In this document: positions 1 to 12,353 of the stretch, piece by piece | Position numbering within the stretch: the stretch's first letter is position 1 | Layout of the letters: every line of letters begins with the position of its first letter | NCBI RefSeq assembly: GCF_020921035.1 | Contig: NC_063151.1 | Location: 2,728,001-2,792,000, forward strand | Source: Rhodamnia argentea | Lineage: Eukaryota; Streptophyta; Magnoliopsida; Myrtales; Myrtaceae | Reading direction: 5' to 3' | Length of the DNA: 64,000 nucleotides | The notes under the pieces: model-generated | Told to the model about the DNA's origin: nothing | Databases searched by the model: none | Seen by the model: the letters and a program-made list of their open reading frames with translations, nothing else | Translations under genes and position numbers: made by a program

Positions 1-2470
1 GTCAAAAACCATGGAGAAAGAGAAAGGCTTACTCACCCAAATGCATCCCTCAACAGAAGGCACTCATTTTCAAGAAACATAGGAGCCTCCGTGCAGCCCC
101 TAGCCCAAGCATTGAGGCAAAGGCGTACGCATGCATCATATGCTATCACAGCATGCCAAGGACCCAATGCACTGCATATTGTTTAAAGTAAAGGAAACAA
201 AAGACAGATTACGGGTCAAAAGAACTGATTATCGTCAACAGAAGCCACAACTACAATCATCAAATGTTACCTTGCATGAAAGGCTGGAAGACGAGGAGGA
301 TGTGAACTGGAGGGCAAAGCAGTTTCTGCGCCAGGAGTAGCCCTGTGAATTGGGAGCAAGCCATGATGTGAATGTCAATTCAAGAGAAAATCAGTGAAAA
401 GCTCTCCTAGTGCTTTGTGCATCGATTTATGGTTTTACTGAAGAGAACAATTACAGAGCTTCAACACACCTGACAAATTGCTCTGCACTCTTACTCACAG
501 TTTCATTCCCCTTATTCCCAGGTGTTGCTTTGACTGTCTCTGGGGCATCAGCAGCTTTGAGACCTGCAGAGTCTTGAATTCCTGCTCTACTTTGAGCTCG
601 AGAGGATGGTGTTTGTTCAACTGCTTTTCTGATTTCATGGGCAGAACTGCTGAAAGGAGGCGCACTGGGAATATCATCGTCCGAGTATCTACCATTCTGC
701 ATTTTTGCGGCACTATCCTGCAAGGAAGGTTAGATCAGCAAAAAATCAACTTCACAAAAATTCTAAACTAAAAAAACCGGTTACTACTTCCATCCAACTA
801 AAAACTTCCTTTAAAGAATAACAGGCACCAATTGCCTACAAAAGGCAAAACCTACTTGCAACTCTAACAGTGAATGTACATAGCCAAAGTTAAATGCAAA
901 TACTAAGAGTAACAGACAAGTGAGACTTCATAGATAATACTCATCACAATCAGTCAGTATAGCATGCCAGCTAGTTTGTATTTATCTACTGCAGATATTA
1001 ATACTCATTGTCCAATACTAAGCACAGGTATTTGCTTAAAAGTACATATGCAACTTTCTCAATCAATAGTCTACCCATTGCTGCTTGGGCACAATATTTC
1101 TCTCATTCATGCATCAGAGAGTGATATGCTCTACAATCTATACTAAACTACTAGGAACTGTTCCGCCTGCCATTGTTAGTAGAGACATTCGAACACATAT
1201 CCCATGATCACCACATGCAAAAGGGAGGATTGTTCCATCATCAAGCACATATGCAGCGTCATATTGGACAGGAAAATTTATCAAATATTCAGAACTTCAG
1301 TATGACTAACTCAATCAAAGGCAGCGCTTTTTCTATTTTTAAGACGAACCTTCATGGCAGTAGATTCTGTTTTCATTCGCGAAGGCACACTTGAGGTATA
1401 TCCTTCAGAAACATATGCTCTGCTCCTTGGAATAGACCCATTTATGCTACCAACTTGTGTGCTAGAGAATTCTGAGCTAGCAGCTGAATCAGATGACTCA
1501 TCCTCTGTGTAACCATTCTGTCGAACTGGGTACCTCCCGTTCCCTTTTTCTCTAATCTGATCCTGTCTGCCCACCATTGTTTCCACTGAAGAACTGACGT
1601 CCGAATACACACTGCTATATCGTGGCCGGCCTTGCAGAGGGTTCCTCAAGCCATGAAACTTTCCATTGCCAGCTATTTCATCTCGAGGAGATGACTCTAG
1701 GGAGTAACGCCCACCATAAACTTCTTCTGAATCACTGCTCACGTCATTCTCTGACGCCGAGCCACTATCCTCAGCATTGCGACGTCCGGTGCTTGTTACT
1801 GCGATTGCACTTGCAGGCAGATGGCCACTACTGAACTTGGACGTCGGCGGTAGTACAGAACCATGCCTAACTTTTCGCGTGCCAATGCCAGAATCTATCC
1901 TCGTCCTCAGAGCTGAACTTGGGAGCACACGATCATTCTGAAAAGGAACAAGAGCAGCATCCACATTTCAGTTTTATTGCAAAAAGTTAATTATCCGAAA
2001 GCTTTGAAAATTACAGTCGACAACTTATGACGAAACGACAGAATCTGACAAAATTTGCACCAACCGAATGAGAAATTTCACAACTACAATTGCGTCAAAG
2101 TGAATAAAATCACGAGAAACCAGATAAAGAATTGCAAATATCCGTCGAATATCTCTTTCAAACAGAAAGGTACCAGCACTTATACAATAAAGAAACACAG
2201 AAAAGATCCAAAGACTAAGAATGTAGCTTCTCTGGAGAGAGGAAGACATCGAACAGGGAGAAATCTGCAATCTCGCCAGTTGCTTCGACAGAATCGAACA
2301 TCAAACAACATAACATGCGAAGTGCCTTAATATCACTACAAACAACAACAGCAAAAAACCCACAAACAAAAACCCGAAATTTAACCTCGCAAGAAAGGGA
2401 AACGTGATCGAGGGAAGCTGACCTCTCTTACCCATCTGATGGCATTGGTGTCCAGGCCGTCAGTGAACAT
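1..2470 (-). CDS. Conserved uncharacterised plant protein, At5g65440/At4g24610 type (5' part, partial)
   Basis: Five exons read on the minus strand: 2470-2432, 1937-1350, 717-470, 342-271 and 171-37. All borders are GT-AG and the phases join without a break, giving about 360 codons before the window ends in the next intron. The start gives MFTDGLDTNAIRW. A long Ser-rich, probably disordered region follows, with SGHLPASAI, GGRYSLESSPRD, DESSDSAASSEFSSTQVGS and SDDDIPSAPPF. A folded-looking part then begins with PRLPAFHASALGPWHAV, AYDACVRLCLNAWARGC and APMFLENECLLLRDAFG. These blocks match, from memory, the N-terminal half of Arabidopsis At5g65440 and At4g24610, whose function is not known to me. 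The family protein continues well beyond this point, so the 3' half lies left of the window. The weakest border is the exon 2 donor at 1350/1349 (GTTCGT). Family assignment is confident; function is unknown. Confidence 0.88.
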
Positions 2471-3476
2471 CTTCTCACCAAATTTCTCTTCACCGAACTA
2501 AGAGAAGAAACGCAACCGAAATCCTCAGACCCACGACTTCAAGTGCGAACGCAAGCTCTGGCTGTCGCCTCCCACAGTGCTCGAGGAACTTCAATGCTGA
2601 TGCAGATTGCAAACGGCAAAATTTCAGTTTCTAATGCACCGTGCCTCAAAGCAAGCAGAATGTTTGGCAGTGGGAGTATTCGTCGCTCTCCGGAAAATCG
2701 AAAAACTGGCAATTTTTCTTTTTCATGTTAAAGTTTTATCGTCGTTGCGTAATTTTCCTAATGAGAAAGATTCCCTTTTTTCTAAAAATATTTTATTTCC
2801 TGCTGTGTGAGATCAATAATGCGGATACCAGTTTGTCAGACGGTGTCGTTTACTACCCCGTTCCGAGGAAGGAAACGTCGTCGGATTTTGGAACCCAATC
2901 GATGTGGGCCCTTCATAGAATATTCCTTTAATTTGCGCCGAAACCAAAGGCTGTTGTGGGCACGTAGTAAAAGTGATGCGAGTGGGGAGCAACGGGAAGT
3001 ATGACGTGACAGGTGTGAGCCTGTTCTTTTCTTGTTGGCTAAGGTTTAAGGTTTTTAAAAACAGAAAAATCCTCAACAGTCGAACGTTGGGAGAGTGGGG
3101 GCCACAAAGGGACAGAGAGACACTTCCCCTTTTGTTTTCTTCCGTTTCTTTTTTTTTGTTCTCTCTCTTTTTATTTGTTTTTTCATTTATTTTTGGCCTA
3201 ATAAAGCTCCCTTAGCTCCAATCAATTCTCTCTAACCTCCCGCTAAATGAGAACAAAAGTCGCTTAACGTGGTTGATGTGGGGTGTGGAACGGGTCCCAC
3301 TCCAGCCCCTCCTTCGTCCTTTCTGTCTTCCTCAACGCCGTTATCGCGAGGGGAGAATTTATTTATTTTTTATTTTGGTTTCTAACTGAACTTTTTAAGT
3401 TAAATATTCAATTAATTTAAGGTCACACAAAACATTAAAAAGGGAAAATATTTAATAGAAATGAGTATGCTAGCCC
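2471..3476. other. 5' flank of the At5g65440-like gene and AT-rich spacer
   Basis: The first part, up to roughly 2600-2700, is probably the 5' UTR and promoter of the minus-strand gene that starts at 2470. I see no clear TATA box. The remainder is AT-rich with T tracts near 3140-3200 and no coding signal. Confidence 0.4.
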
Positions 3477-3480
3477 TTAA

Positions 3481-3926
3481 GGCTGTGTATGGTAATATTT
3501 CTGTTCCTGGAAATATATTTGGAACAGAAACATTGTTTTGTGTTTCTGTTCCCTGCCACGATTTTCGAGAATAGAAACACGTTTGGCAAATACATTTTTT
3601 TCACTAAAAGGAATGATCTGCAACCGGCGGCAGAAGAGGCGGAAGCCGGCGACCGGCGGTGGCGGCCGCTTCGGCTCCTCGCCGACGATGGTAGGCGGTG
3701 GTAGCTTGCACGAGCTTGCTCTTAAGTTGTTTCTAAAAAGTGTTCCAAAACCCAGAAACAAGTTTTTTTTGTTTCTTTTTTTGGCTTCAAAAGTGTTTTT
3801 TTTTTTAAAATTTTCCTCGAAACGCTTTTGGAACATTTTTCAACCATATGCGTTTCTATTCCGAAAGTGTTCCCGGAACACTTTCGGACAGTAAACGCTA
3901 TCCAGATAGTGTTACCATACAGACCC
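3481..3926. mobile_element. PIF/Harbinger-like MITE, 446 bp, TSD TAA
   Basis: The left end reads GGCTGTGTATGGTAA and the right end TTACCATACAGACCC, an imperfect 15-bp terminal inverted repeat. TAA flanks both sides (3478-3480 and 3927-3929). The interior carries repeated 'gtttctgttcc'-like motifs near both ends and a GC-rich core (about 3620-3720) with GGC-rich runs. A 3-bp TWA target duplication is the hallmark of the PIF/Harbinger superfamily; the assignment rests on that and on the ends only. No transposase is encoded, so it would need an enzyme from elsewhere. Confidence 0.75.
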
Positions 3927-3929
3927 TAA

Positions 3930-5438
3930 TTCTCTTACACATTAAATTTTCATAAGCCAGCGTCTTTATTTATTGATCTGAATCACATTCTCTGCTTTGA
4001 TTTACTAAAGTCAACAATCGCCAACATTTATCAAATTCAAATTAAGCTCTCCATCTATAGTCCGAGAAACTTAATCTGCTAAGAAAGGTTGCTAGAAATC
4101 ATTACATATCAAAGAGAAGAGGGTCTTGATTAAGCGAAGTTCAAAGTGAACATCATCACGTCTTTTTTCCAGCGCAACAGTACCAAAGAGGGACCGACCA
4201 AAAAGTACAATTTTTTGAATCGGGGTGTGCTCGTCACATGGGATGGTATCAAACCTAAACCCTAGTCTTAATCGAATTTCTTGATTAACTTCTGAGGGAA
4301 GGACTCCCCACACAGTCCACAGATTTCCACGTTGACTCCAGCTCGAAGGCACACCGCGAGATTCGCGAAGCCTCTCTCATTTTCGTTTCAAAAGCTTTGC
4401 GAAAACGACATTGACGGCTAAAATCACTTGCGATAAAGAAATAAAAGAAGTGGGCTTTTCTTTCTTTTTCTTTTTTTTGGGTTGGCCGTATCTTTGGTGC
4501 TTTCTTCGGCGCTTTCTTTCTGACAAAGAAAGACCGATTTGGGCCCCGGGTGGGCCACTGATCAATGATCTATCTTCTTCACCGCCAGCAGAACCTTTTG
4601 TTAGCATTCGCAATTCGAAATATGCCGAGAAGAATCGGCATTTGCAATCGGAAACATTGAGGATTCAAATCGGGGTATTTCTGGTACTTGTGTTACCAAA
4701 TTGGGAAACCCGACACCAAAACAGGAGGATTGCTGCGTTCCATCGGGAGGGGTCATGATGCGGAGGAGCAGTCCAGGAGGAATTCGAAACCCCCCACCTC
4801 AAGCAAAGTATGAAGAGTTGGGTCTGTTAGGTGGGAAATGTACTTTCGTGACTTCAACTTCAAACATGCATGGAGGCATCTGGGCTGGTTAGAGCCTGTG
4901 TGATAACTATAATTAGATCATTCATTGGGCAAGCCGTAATCGGATCGGCCCAGGAGATTGACTTTATGTATATAGCCTAGGCCCGAATATTCGGCCCGAA
5001 TCATGCTAGAGGCTCGAGCCAGAGTTGGTATGGGATCATTCTGTAGGTCCATCCATTTGCCCTTGGCGCTTGGGCTGGCGTAGTAGGCCCACCTGGCCTT
5101 TGATTAATGCCGTGCATGTGAATGATATTTTGATTGTTTCTGTTCTTTGCAAGGGGGACAGAGGTCGCCGATTTCTTTATTTCGAAGGGTTAAAGTGCAG
5201 CTTTAGTCTTTAAGTTTCATGCTTGGTCCGACACTTGATTTGCAAGTCGAATGCCGTGAGTTCGTTTCTCAGCCTACCCTCGGTCTCATGAATTTGGTTA
5301 ATCTGCGAAGGAAGAGCCCAGCCTTTTGTATATCGCTAGTCTTATCGGTTCATGAGCCATACACAGAAGCGCGGTGTTAAAATAAGTGGACGGAGAATTA
5401 GCGTAACCTAGTCAAACTCATCATCATGTCGTAAAAAC
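3930..5438. other. Intergenic, no gene recognised
   Basis: Moderately AT-rich sequence with short open frames that show no family resemblance and no splice-supported extension. A stretch near 5225-5330 has a faint tRNA B-box-like string (gagttcgtttct) but no convincing A box. Confidence 0.4.
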
Positions 5439-5480
5439 GGTAATAGCTACAAACAGATCGGTAATAGCTACAAACAGATC
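5439..5480. repeat. 21-bp direct tandem duplication
   Basis: The unit ggtaatagctacaaacagat plus c occurs at 5439-5459 and again at 5460-5480 without change. It looks like a recent small replication-slippage duplication. Confidence 0.9.
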
Positions 5481-8400
5481 ACAACCGAACATCGGTCATC
5501 CTCGCAGCGGCAGGATGAAACTCCAAGCGTGCAGGGTCAATAGTTACTCAAACAAAAGTCAAAAGGCAATCACTTATTATTACATGCACCGGTGCATTTT
5601 AACCCGCTCCATCTCTATCATCAGATCGCACGGACCTCCTGGCCGCTCGTCAAAAAAAAAATTCGGCAGTTGGGTTACCGTACTTCTTTTTTGGGGTCAC
5701 GTGGTTACTGTACTTCCTCACGTGCATTTAGCCGGAATCATGATTATCACTTTTCAGCCGCTCTTTTAGACCGTCGAAGGCCAGCCCAGCTGTTCCAGTT
5801 TTTGAGCGAGCTCTTGCTAAAACCCAACTAGGCGCGACAATTACTTTTAATTGAGAAGAAAGCAAAAAGGTCGGAGGGAGTGTGAACGCCAACCACGGTT
5901 TGCAATCCTGGTCACGCGCAAAGCCTGCGTTGTCGCGTCGTCTAGTTAAAGAGATTAGCCCGGTTCTTGCGACTCTGTCCAAAGGCAATTTCTCTCCCTG
6001 CCTCTGTCCGCCTCGCGTGCTATGTAAACAATGGTTTGACCAAAGTAAAAAGTGTGATCCGCGCACGGATCTCGGTTCAGCTCTGCGGCAGTCCGTGCGT
6101 GGCGGTGTGGATGGACGAGCCAAAGCGTGCACCCCTTGCATGCGTTAGTCTGCCGATGTGATGTGATGCGATGCGATGCTCCTCGAAATTGGAGTTCACA
6201 GGTGATCGCAACCAACCACCTTGCCTTTGCCCCGTTCAATTATCGAAGTATCCAGATGAAGACATCCTCTCTCTCATTGTTCTACTGCGTTGCTGAAAGA
6301 AACCCACGTGCCTAATTTCTATAAGAACGAGAATTTGTAAGTGGATTTTATTTTGATAATTCAGAAATATACGTCGTGTTGCCAGGGCACACATGGGCAA
6401 CATGAAATTGATTTTTCTACTTCGGAAGAAAAGTACATTTCTTTTTACTTTTTCAAGTGATTCCAAAATTACTTTATGGAGCGAAAAAAATTATTCCATA
6501 AGTGAAAACACGAAATTGCATAATCAAATGAATTTGTACTTCAAAAGTTACGTTACCAAACGGGTTTTTACTTCTGAAACACTTTTGTTACTAAACGAAT
6601 GTGTTGTTATGCGCGCTTTAACCATCACTTCTGAATTCCTTCAATTAATTTTTTGTTTTGAAAGTCGCATTATGACCTTACAAGTACATGCGTGACATGA
6701 ATATATTTCTAAGAGGTTGCTTGCCCTCGTGTTATACGTAATTACTGCCTCGAAAAATTATTCAAAATACCAAATAGAACATGCTTAACACTCGTTGGCA
6801 TGACCTCGTATTTTGATAAGAGTCTTCTTGGTAAGTATGCCCGGGATGCTAGTTAAGTCAGTCAAAAGTGAGAATAACATCTTTTGAGACATCTTGAAAA
6901 TGGACGAGTCATGTGTTTTGAAAAGAGTTATTATATCATCCATCACCGATGGAATCCAAATTCCACCGTCCAGGTACTATCGATGGAAACTTCAGTGTTT
7001 TTTTTCTTATTCTTATGTAGGAATCCCAATAAACGACATAGCGGATTACACAAAAGACATGCCAAAAATCATTTTGCAGCGCCGATCAAAACTACACGCG
7101 TTGAAACGTACCTTGATTTTCACTGACTAAGAGTTCAATGCAGCCCACAGGATTCGACTCCCCACGCTACAAAGAAGCAGAACAAAAGTTAGAAAGAAGG
7201 AAGTCTGAGACAAGACAAACAAAAGAAAAATCGAATAACTTTCCATAAATTACTCTTTTAATAACGCGGTTCAGTAGGTCAACAATTCTTAAGAATTTCA
7301 AATTAATTTATGAAGAAGCAATGAACGGTTGATGAGTGCCATTTTACCGCTTTTCGTTTATTCTTCATAGGATCCGTCCATATCGTCAAGAATGAACAAT
7401 CTAAAAGTATTTTTAAAAATAATTGTTTATATCACTTGAAATTATTAATCAATAAAAAATATCCTCGTCATTGATAATAATTAATGTCTCGATATTGTTA
7501 TTGACGATAAAAATATTTTTCATTCGTTTAATTTTATAAACGATACGATTTCCCCGCTCGTGGTTTTGCGTTGGTGCCCGGTTTATGGCAGAAAACAGGG
7601 ATTTGACTTTGCGTTGACGTGAGCTGTCCCCATTGACTCCCGAAAACGACACGTGAGTGACGAAGGAGCGCACGCGCACCGCGTTTTTGAGGAAGAACAG
7701 AAAAAAACGCTGCGTCGTCTCCCTATTTTGTTTTTATTCCTTTTTGTAATAATCTGATTTTGGAGCTCTTTTTAGGATTTTTTTTTTTTTTTTGTGCTGC
7801 GGGAACGCGTCAAAAACTTGGGAGCCGCGTGGGGCGCTTTTTCCCTCTGGATATCCGGTGGTCGCCATCGGTCGGATTTTTTCCTTCTCATTTCCTTCCT
7901 CTTTTGCCCTTTTGAAAACCGAGCTCAACTACAACTATGATAAACTCGTAAGCATGTGATAGATACCTTCGAGTGTGGTTTGAACTATTGATTTAAACAA
8001 TTGATAATAACCGATTAGGTTTACGACGATACTATGTATATATAATCGCTTTGCTTCCATTATGATAGTATCAAGGTGTACTGAATCGTTTGGAAATTAA
8101 ATCAAATAAAATCGAATTGTAAATCCTCCGAATTACTCGTTTACCCTTCTTAGATCGGAGAAAATGGCGAATGTAATAAAATTGGACATAAGGAGGACCG
8201 TCTTAATAATAACAATGGCCGTCGAGGAGGAGTGGCCATTGCACGCACGTTCTATTTTTTGCCATACCAAATGTATCTTAGGCATGTCTTGCTATCGAAA
8301 GCTCCAATCTGAAAATACAATTAGATGCAGCGTAGGATAAATACTAGAGATTTGCTAGTCGAGGATTTGAGCGAATTTGCGTTGATTGAGCAGGATTTGG

Positions 8401-8871
8401 ACCCTCTAATTTCATGTCGCGTGATGTCCAACCCAATCAAAATTTAGGCTAGAAGGGATGAGTGCAATGAGGCTAAGTCAACGCAATGGACCACGACCAC
8501 GAACACGACCACGACATTTCATGGGTGGATGCTAATTGCTATGTCGAAACTCCAGCACTTACGTAGTTGCTTTTTAAGTGGAGATCAACGATTCAACATG
8601 CCACTTTTATGATCCGATCCGTCTGTTATGCATCGACTGTTGCTAAATCGATGGATGCTTAAGGCTTCAATCCCACGATAACGTCATTAATGTCGGTATT
8701 TGGTTGATCGAATTTTTTTCAACACCTCGTAATCATTTTGCAGTTGAAGAAATCCCCTTTGCACCATGTTCAAGTATACTTCATTTGAATTTCGAAGGAA
8801 CACAAAGACGTGAAATTGCAATTTTGCTATGCCAATGATGCAGAATACCCTTGCTTCTTAAACATTTTATT
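5481..8871. other. Intergenic; one degenerate MITE-like stretch
   Basis: No gene recognised. Around 6390-6610 the text resembles the interiors of the TWA-flanked MITEs (ctacttcggaagaaaag near the left, cgttaccaaacggg and acttctgaaac near the right). It may be a worn member of that group, but I could not fix its ends. About 7690-7930 holds long T tracts. The rest is ordinary AT-rich spacer. Confidence 0.4.
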
Positions 8872-9684
8872 GGGAAAAAATTATAAAAAAAAAGTCCTAA
8901 ACCTATTGTAATTATGTAAATTTAGTCAAACGGTCCTCTTTTTTTTTTTTTTGGAGATTCAGTCCTAAACATTTTGACCCACCCGCGCATGGCGTAGTTG
9001 GTTAAGTTTGAGCCCTTCTTCCTCTTATAAAAGATTAAGGGTTCAAAACTTTTGGCTACGCTTCGTGATTTAAGTGGGGGGCCCCGACGGTGGGTTGCTG
9101 GGCCGGTCCCCCTCCAGGTATAGTCACTGGTTGGCCCTCGGGCCGAGACACCGGCGAAGTCCGATGGGGCCGGTGGATCCTGGACTATCAAAAAAAAAAT
9201 TTGTATTTATACCAATTTAGTACATTTGGGAGGCTGAATCTGACTTGGATAATTTTTAATATTTTTTAATATTTTTTCATTGTTTTCCTTTTCTATTTCT
9301 ATTTTTCTCTTTCTTCTTATTGTGGTCAACAAGGCCATTACGTCGCAGGCAAGGGCGAGGTCGCCTTTGCCAACAACCAACAAGACAACCTCGCAAACCT
9401 TCACAAGGCCCGATTGCGGGTCGCCCGCACCTAGCTTAGAGAGGGGTTGCACATCCTCGGTGGTGGCCGGCAAGCTAGGGCCGACAACAATAGGAAGAGA
9501 GAGGGAAAAAAAAGAAAAATATTAAAATACTATTAAAAATTATCCACGTAGTGCCGACCGGTCAAATTGATTGAATTGGCACAAATACAAAAGGTTTAGG
9601 ATTCAATTGACAAAAAAAAGAGTTTAGGACTGAATTAGCACAATCAAATAGGTTTACGACTTTTTTTTTTATAGCAATTTTCCC
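8872..9684. mobile_element. Family A TIR element, 813 bp, with nested SINE
   Basis: Both ends read inward as GGGAAAA, then an A-rich stretch, then AAGTC(C/G)TAAACCTATT, so the terminal inverted repeat extends about 40 bp with mismatches. TTTTATT flanks both sides (8865-8871 and 9685-9691), a plausible 7-bp target duplication. The interior has 'tttagtc' and 'tcctaaac' motifs repeated inward from each end, an AT-rich part and a GC-rich block (9330-9490) with 'gcgaggtcgcc'-like text. There is no transposase. Related copies occur at about 19613, 29311, 37457 and 49572. Superfamily is not certain; the long TIR would suit a Mutator-like element. Confidence 0.7.
8975..9199 (+). mobile_element. tRNA-derived SINE-like insertion
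   Basis: A pol III A-box-like string TGGCGTAGTTGG (8990-9001) is followed about 50 bp later by a B-box-like string GGTTCAAAACT (9040-9050). The unit continues through a GC-rich body and ends in an A tract (about 9189-9198), the layout expected of a tRNA-derived SINE. It sits inside the family A element and splits its left half, so it inserted later. Exact ends and target duplication are uncertain. Confidence 0.6.
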
Positions 9685-9691
9685 TTTTATT

Positions 9692-10660
9692 GGCGAAAGG
9701 AAATGTTGAAAGTGGTAACTCAAAGCCAAAAAGAACAATCAAAATTAAAATGAAGCCAACTACCAATTAACAACACTAGCGAGCGGACTCTATAATACAT
9801 ACTTGGGTGTCCATCATCACGAGCAAAAGCTTATCCCCCCTCCCACGTGTTTGATGATGGAAAACTTCCATGTACCGCTCAGCCATCACACCCGAACCAT
9901 CTCGAGTATCTCGATTTTCGATTCGACTTCTCTCGAGGTACCGAACTCGTATTAAATCCGGCGGCCCCGTCCACACCCTTTAGAAAAATTTAGGAAAGGG
10001 GGGTGAGCAAGGATGGGCATCAAAGAGTCTAAAAAGGAAGTGGGGTGGTGATTGATGCTCATTAGAATATTGAAAAGCATGGCGAGGGCATGGATTGGAT
10101 TCCATGCTCTTTGTCTTTGGTTCTCGTTTTGGGGGGGCGTGTGCGTGTGTGCTGGGTGTTTTTGAGTGGAGAAGGTATTCTTTCGCTTTCCAAGCGTGGT
10201 TTTGCATTTGTTGGAGAATCCACAGCCAAATTGGCTCCTCCACCAAACTCCTTTTTCCCCTTGTTTATTAAAAGGGTTTTAGCCCCCACCAAACCCTAGC
10301 TTAAGCAAAGAAAAAAGGAGGTTCCTTTTCCCATTCCCCTTGATCATAAAACTTTTCTCTTTTCCGTTTCTTTTGTTCTAAAGAAAGTTTCTCAGTGGCA
10401 GAAAACCAGGCTCATGTGTGTGGTGGCCAAAGGCATGGTATGCCTTTTTCCGTTTGTGTCTTCTGAAGTTGCCCGAATGGCTCCTTGTCTTGGCGCCACA
10501 CGAGGCAAAGTACTTTTGGCATTTTCGTGCTTTTGCTGGGACATTGTATTGTCACGCTTGCAGCAATATGCATGCATGTGTATGTGTGTACATATATATT
10601 TGTGAGTGTAATTGGTGATAGTTAGAAGTCCCATGTCAATTGCCCGTCTCTCGTAAAAAC
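9692..10660. other. Intergenic, no gene recognised
   Basis: Mixed-composition spacer. A short inverted repeat (agcatgg...ccatgct near 10075-10110) was considered as a small-RNA precursor, but it contains no known plant microRNA sequence. Confidence 0.35.
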
Positions 10661-10662
10661 TA

Positions 10663-11606
10663 AAGGCAAAAACCCGAATACGAGCTCGACGTGTCCTCAT
10701 TTTCTTAAATAAAGGTATGAAATGGACCCTATTTCAAATGACGGCTTGAAGTGGCCATATCACCGACCTCACCGACCGGTCATTGACATTTTTTTCTTTC
10801 TTTTTTTCCTTTTTCTATTTTTCTTTCCTTTTCGTAGTGGCCGGTCTCGGACGATGGCTAGCTATCGGCGATGCTTAGAGAGGGCCACGCGAGGGCCAAC
10901 TTCACCTCTCCTGAGTGACCCTCCTTGGCCACAAGCATGGCCGACCCTCGCCCGCGCCGTGCCAGCGAGGTGACCCTCCCCGGCAATCAGTAGGGGACTT
11001 GGGCGAGGTGACCCTCCCCGGCGATCGGCGAGGCTTGCAAGCCCTCGCCCGGGACTCGATTTTGCATAAAAAAAACGAATTCTTCCACTAACCCGCTAAC
11101 TCTCAATTTGATTAACGGAAAACGTTGATGTATTTTTTAATATTTTTTCTCTCTAACATGGTGTCCTACGTGACTTTAAGGTTAACTAAAGCACCATTGT
11201 CGGTGGGGCATCTACGATGGCCGGTGTCTCAGCAAGGGCCTATCGGCCCTCTCCCGGTTCTCGCGACGGCTTGCTTGCCCTCATCGAAGCGCCGACTACC
11301 CCCACTGGTGATGGGGCGGTCTCTACAAGTGGGAGGCCATCGCTTGTTTTTCTTTTCTTTATTAAAAGTCTTTTAGGCTTTTTAATTTTTAATCTAATTT
11401 AAGTAAAATTTATGTTAAAATTGTTTTTGGAAGAAAATGCCCTTGATGTCTTGGCGAGGTCGGGACCTTATTTAAAATAGCTATGGCCACTTTATGCCCT
11501 TATTTGAAGCTGTCATGACCACTTTATACTCTTATTTAAAGCAATGTTCGTTTCGGGCTCTTATTTGAAAAAATGATGGCATTCCAAGCCCTTTTTGAAA
11601 TTTTCC
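10663..11606. mobile_element. Family B TIR element (approximate ends)
   Basis: The left end carries cctcattttcttaaataaa and the right end, read on the other strand, ccatcattttttcaaataag. Both are followed inward by repeated phrases of the type 'aagtggcca...cttatttgaa', giving a long degenerate terminal inverted repeat. The interior holds GC-rich blocks (10840-11060 and 11210-11345) full of 'gcgagg' and 'ccctcgcc'. A shorter relative lies at 41355-41767 and a one-ended piece at 55250-55480. No coding capacity for a transposase. Confidence 0.55.
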
Positions 11607-12122
11607 CAAATCAAGATGCAAAAAAGTTGAAACTGCCCTTAGAAGAAATAGGAAATTGACGATGTTCTTACAGAAAAAAGATAATATGTCGTGAGTATCT
11701 CTATGCTTTAAGTCATTTGTTAAATGACCACCCTTTCTACAAATATATAGATGAGGATTCACTGGTTATATGAGTTTAAAGGATTAAGATTCTTTCAATT
11801 TAGGATAACCAAATTAAAATGGGTACATTTTTAATGCCTTATTGATCGACAGATAAGCAATTAAATCAATGGATCGGGTTATCCCATTTCACAAAAAATA
11901 CCCCTACAGGCCTACACCAACCAAAACCCCGATTCGATTTTCTCCCTCCTTCTCTCTGCCTACTAGCTCACTACCGCCTTCTATGGACCACCGTCGCCCG
12001 CTCCCGAGACGGTCGCTGGCCTCCACCGACACCCACCCACTCACCCACGTTGCTCAGCCCGCCGGGAGACGGGGAGAGGAGACAGGCCGCGGGAGGAGGG
12101 GCCAAACAATGCTCCGACGACA
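11607..12122. other. Intergenic, no gene recognised
   Basis: AT-rich to about 11860, then a C-rich stretch to 12110 with a short open frame that resembles no family I know. Confidence 0.35.
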
Positions 12123-12353
12123 CTTCTTAACAAAATCAATCTACGAACACTATTCTCACGACATTAATCAATGCACCTACAATGGATTTCCTTTGATACA
12201 TTGTCTTCTCCATGTATGTGATGATTAAAGCTAATCGCTTCTTAACAAAATCAATCTACAAACGCTATTCTCACGACATTAATCAATGCACGTACAATGG
12301 ATTTCCTTTTGATACATTGTCTTCTCGATGTACGTGATGATTAAAGCTAAGCA
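12123..12353. repeat. 115-bp tandem duplication
   Basis: A unit beginning cttcttaacaaaatcaatct starts at 12123 and again at 12238. The second copy has a few substitutions and one extra T. Both end near attaaagcta. No coding sense was seen. Confidence 0.9.

Noticed and set aside
5225..5330. SINE-like remnant with gagttcgtttct
   Set aside because: The B box is imperfect and there is neither an A box nor an end; too weak to list as an element.
10010..10620. MicroRNA precursor candidate (several short inverted repeats)
   Set aside because: No sequence of a known conserved plant microRNA on either arm, and the pairing is short.
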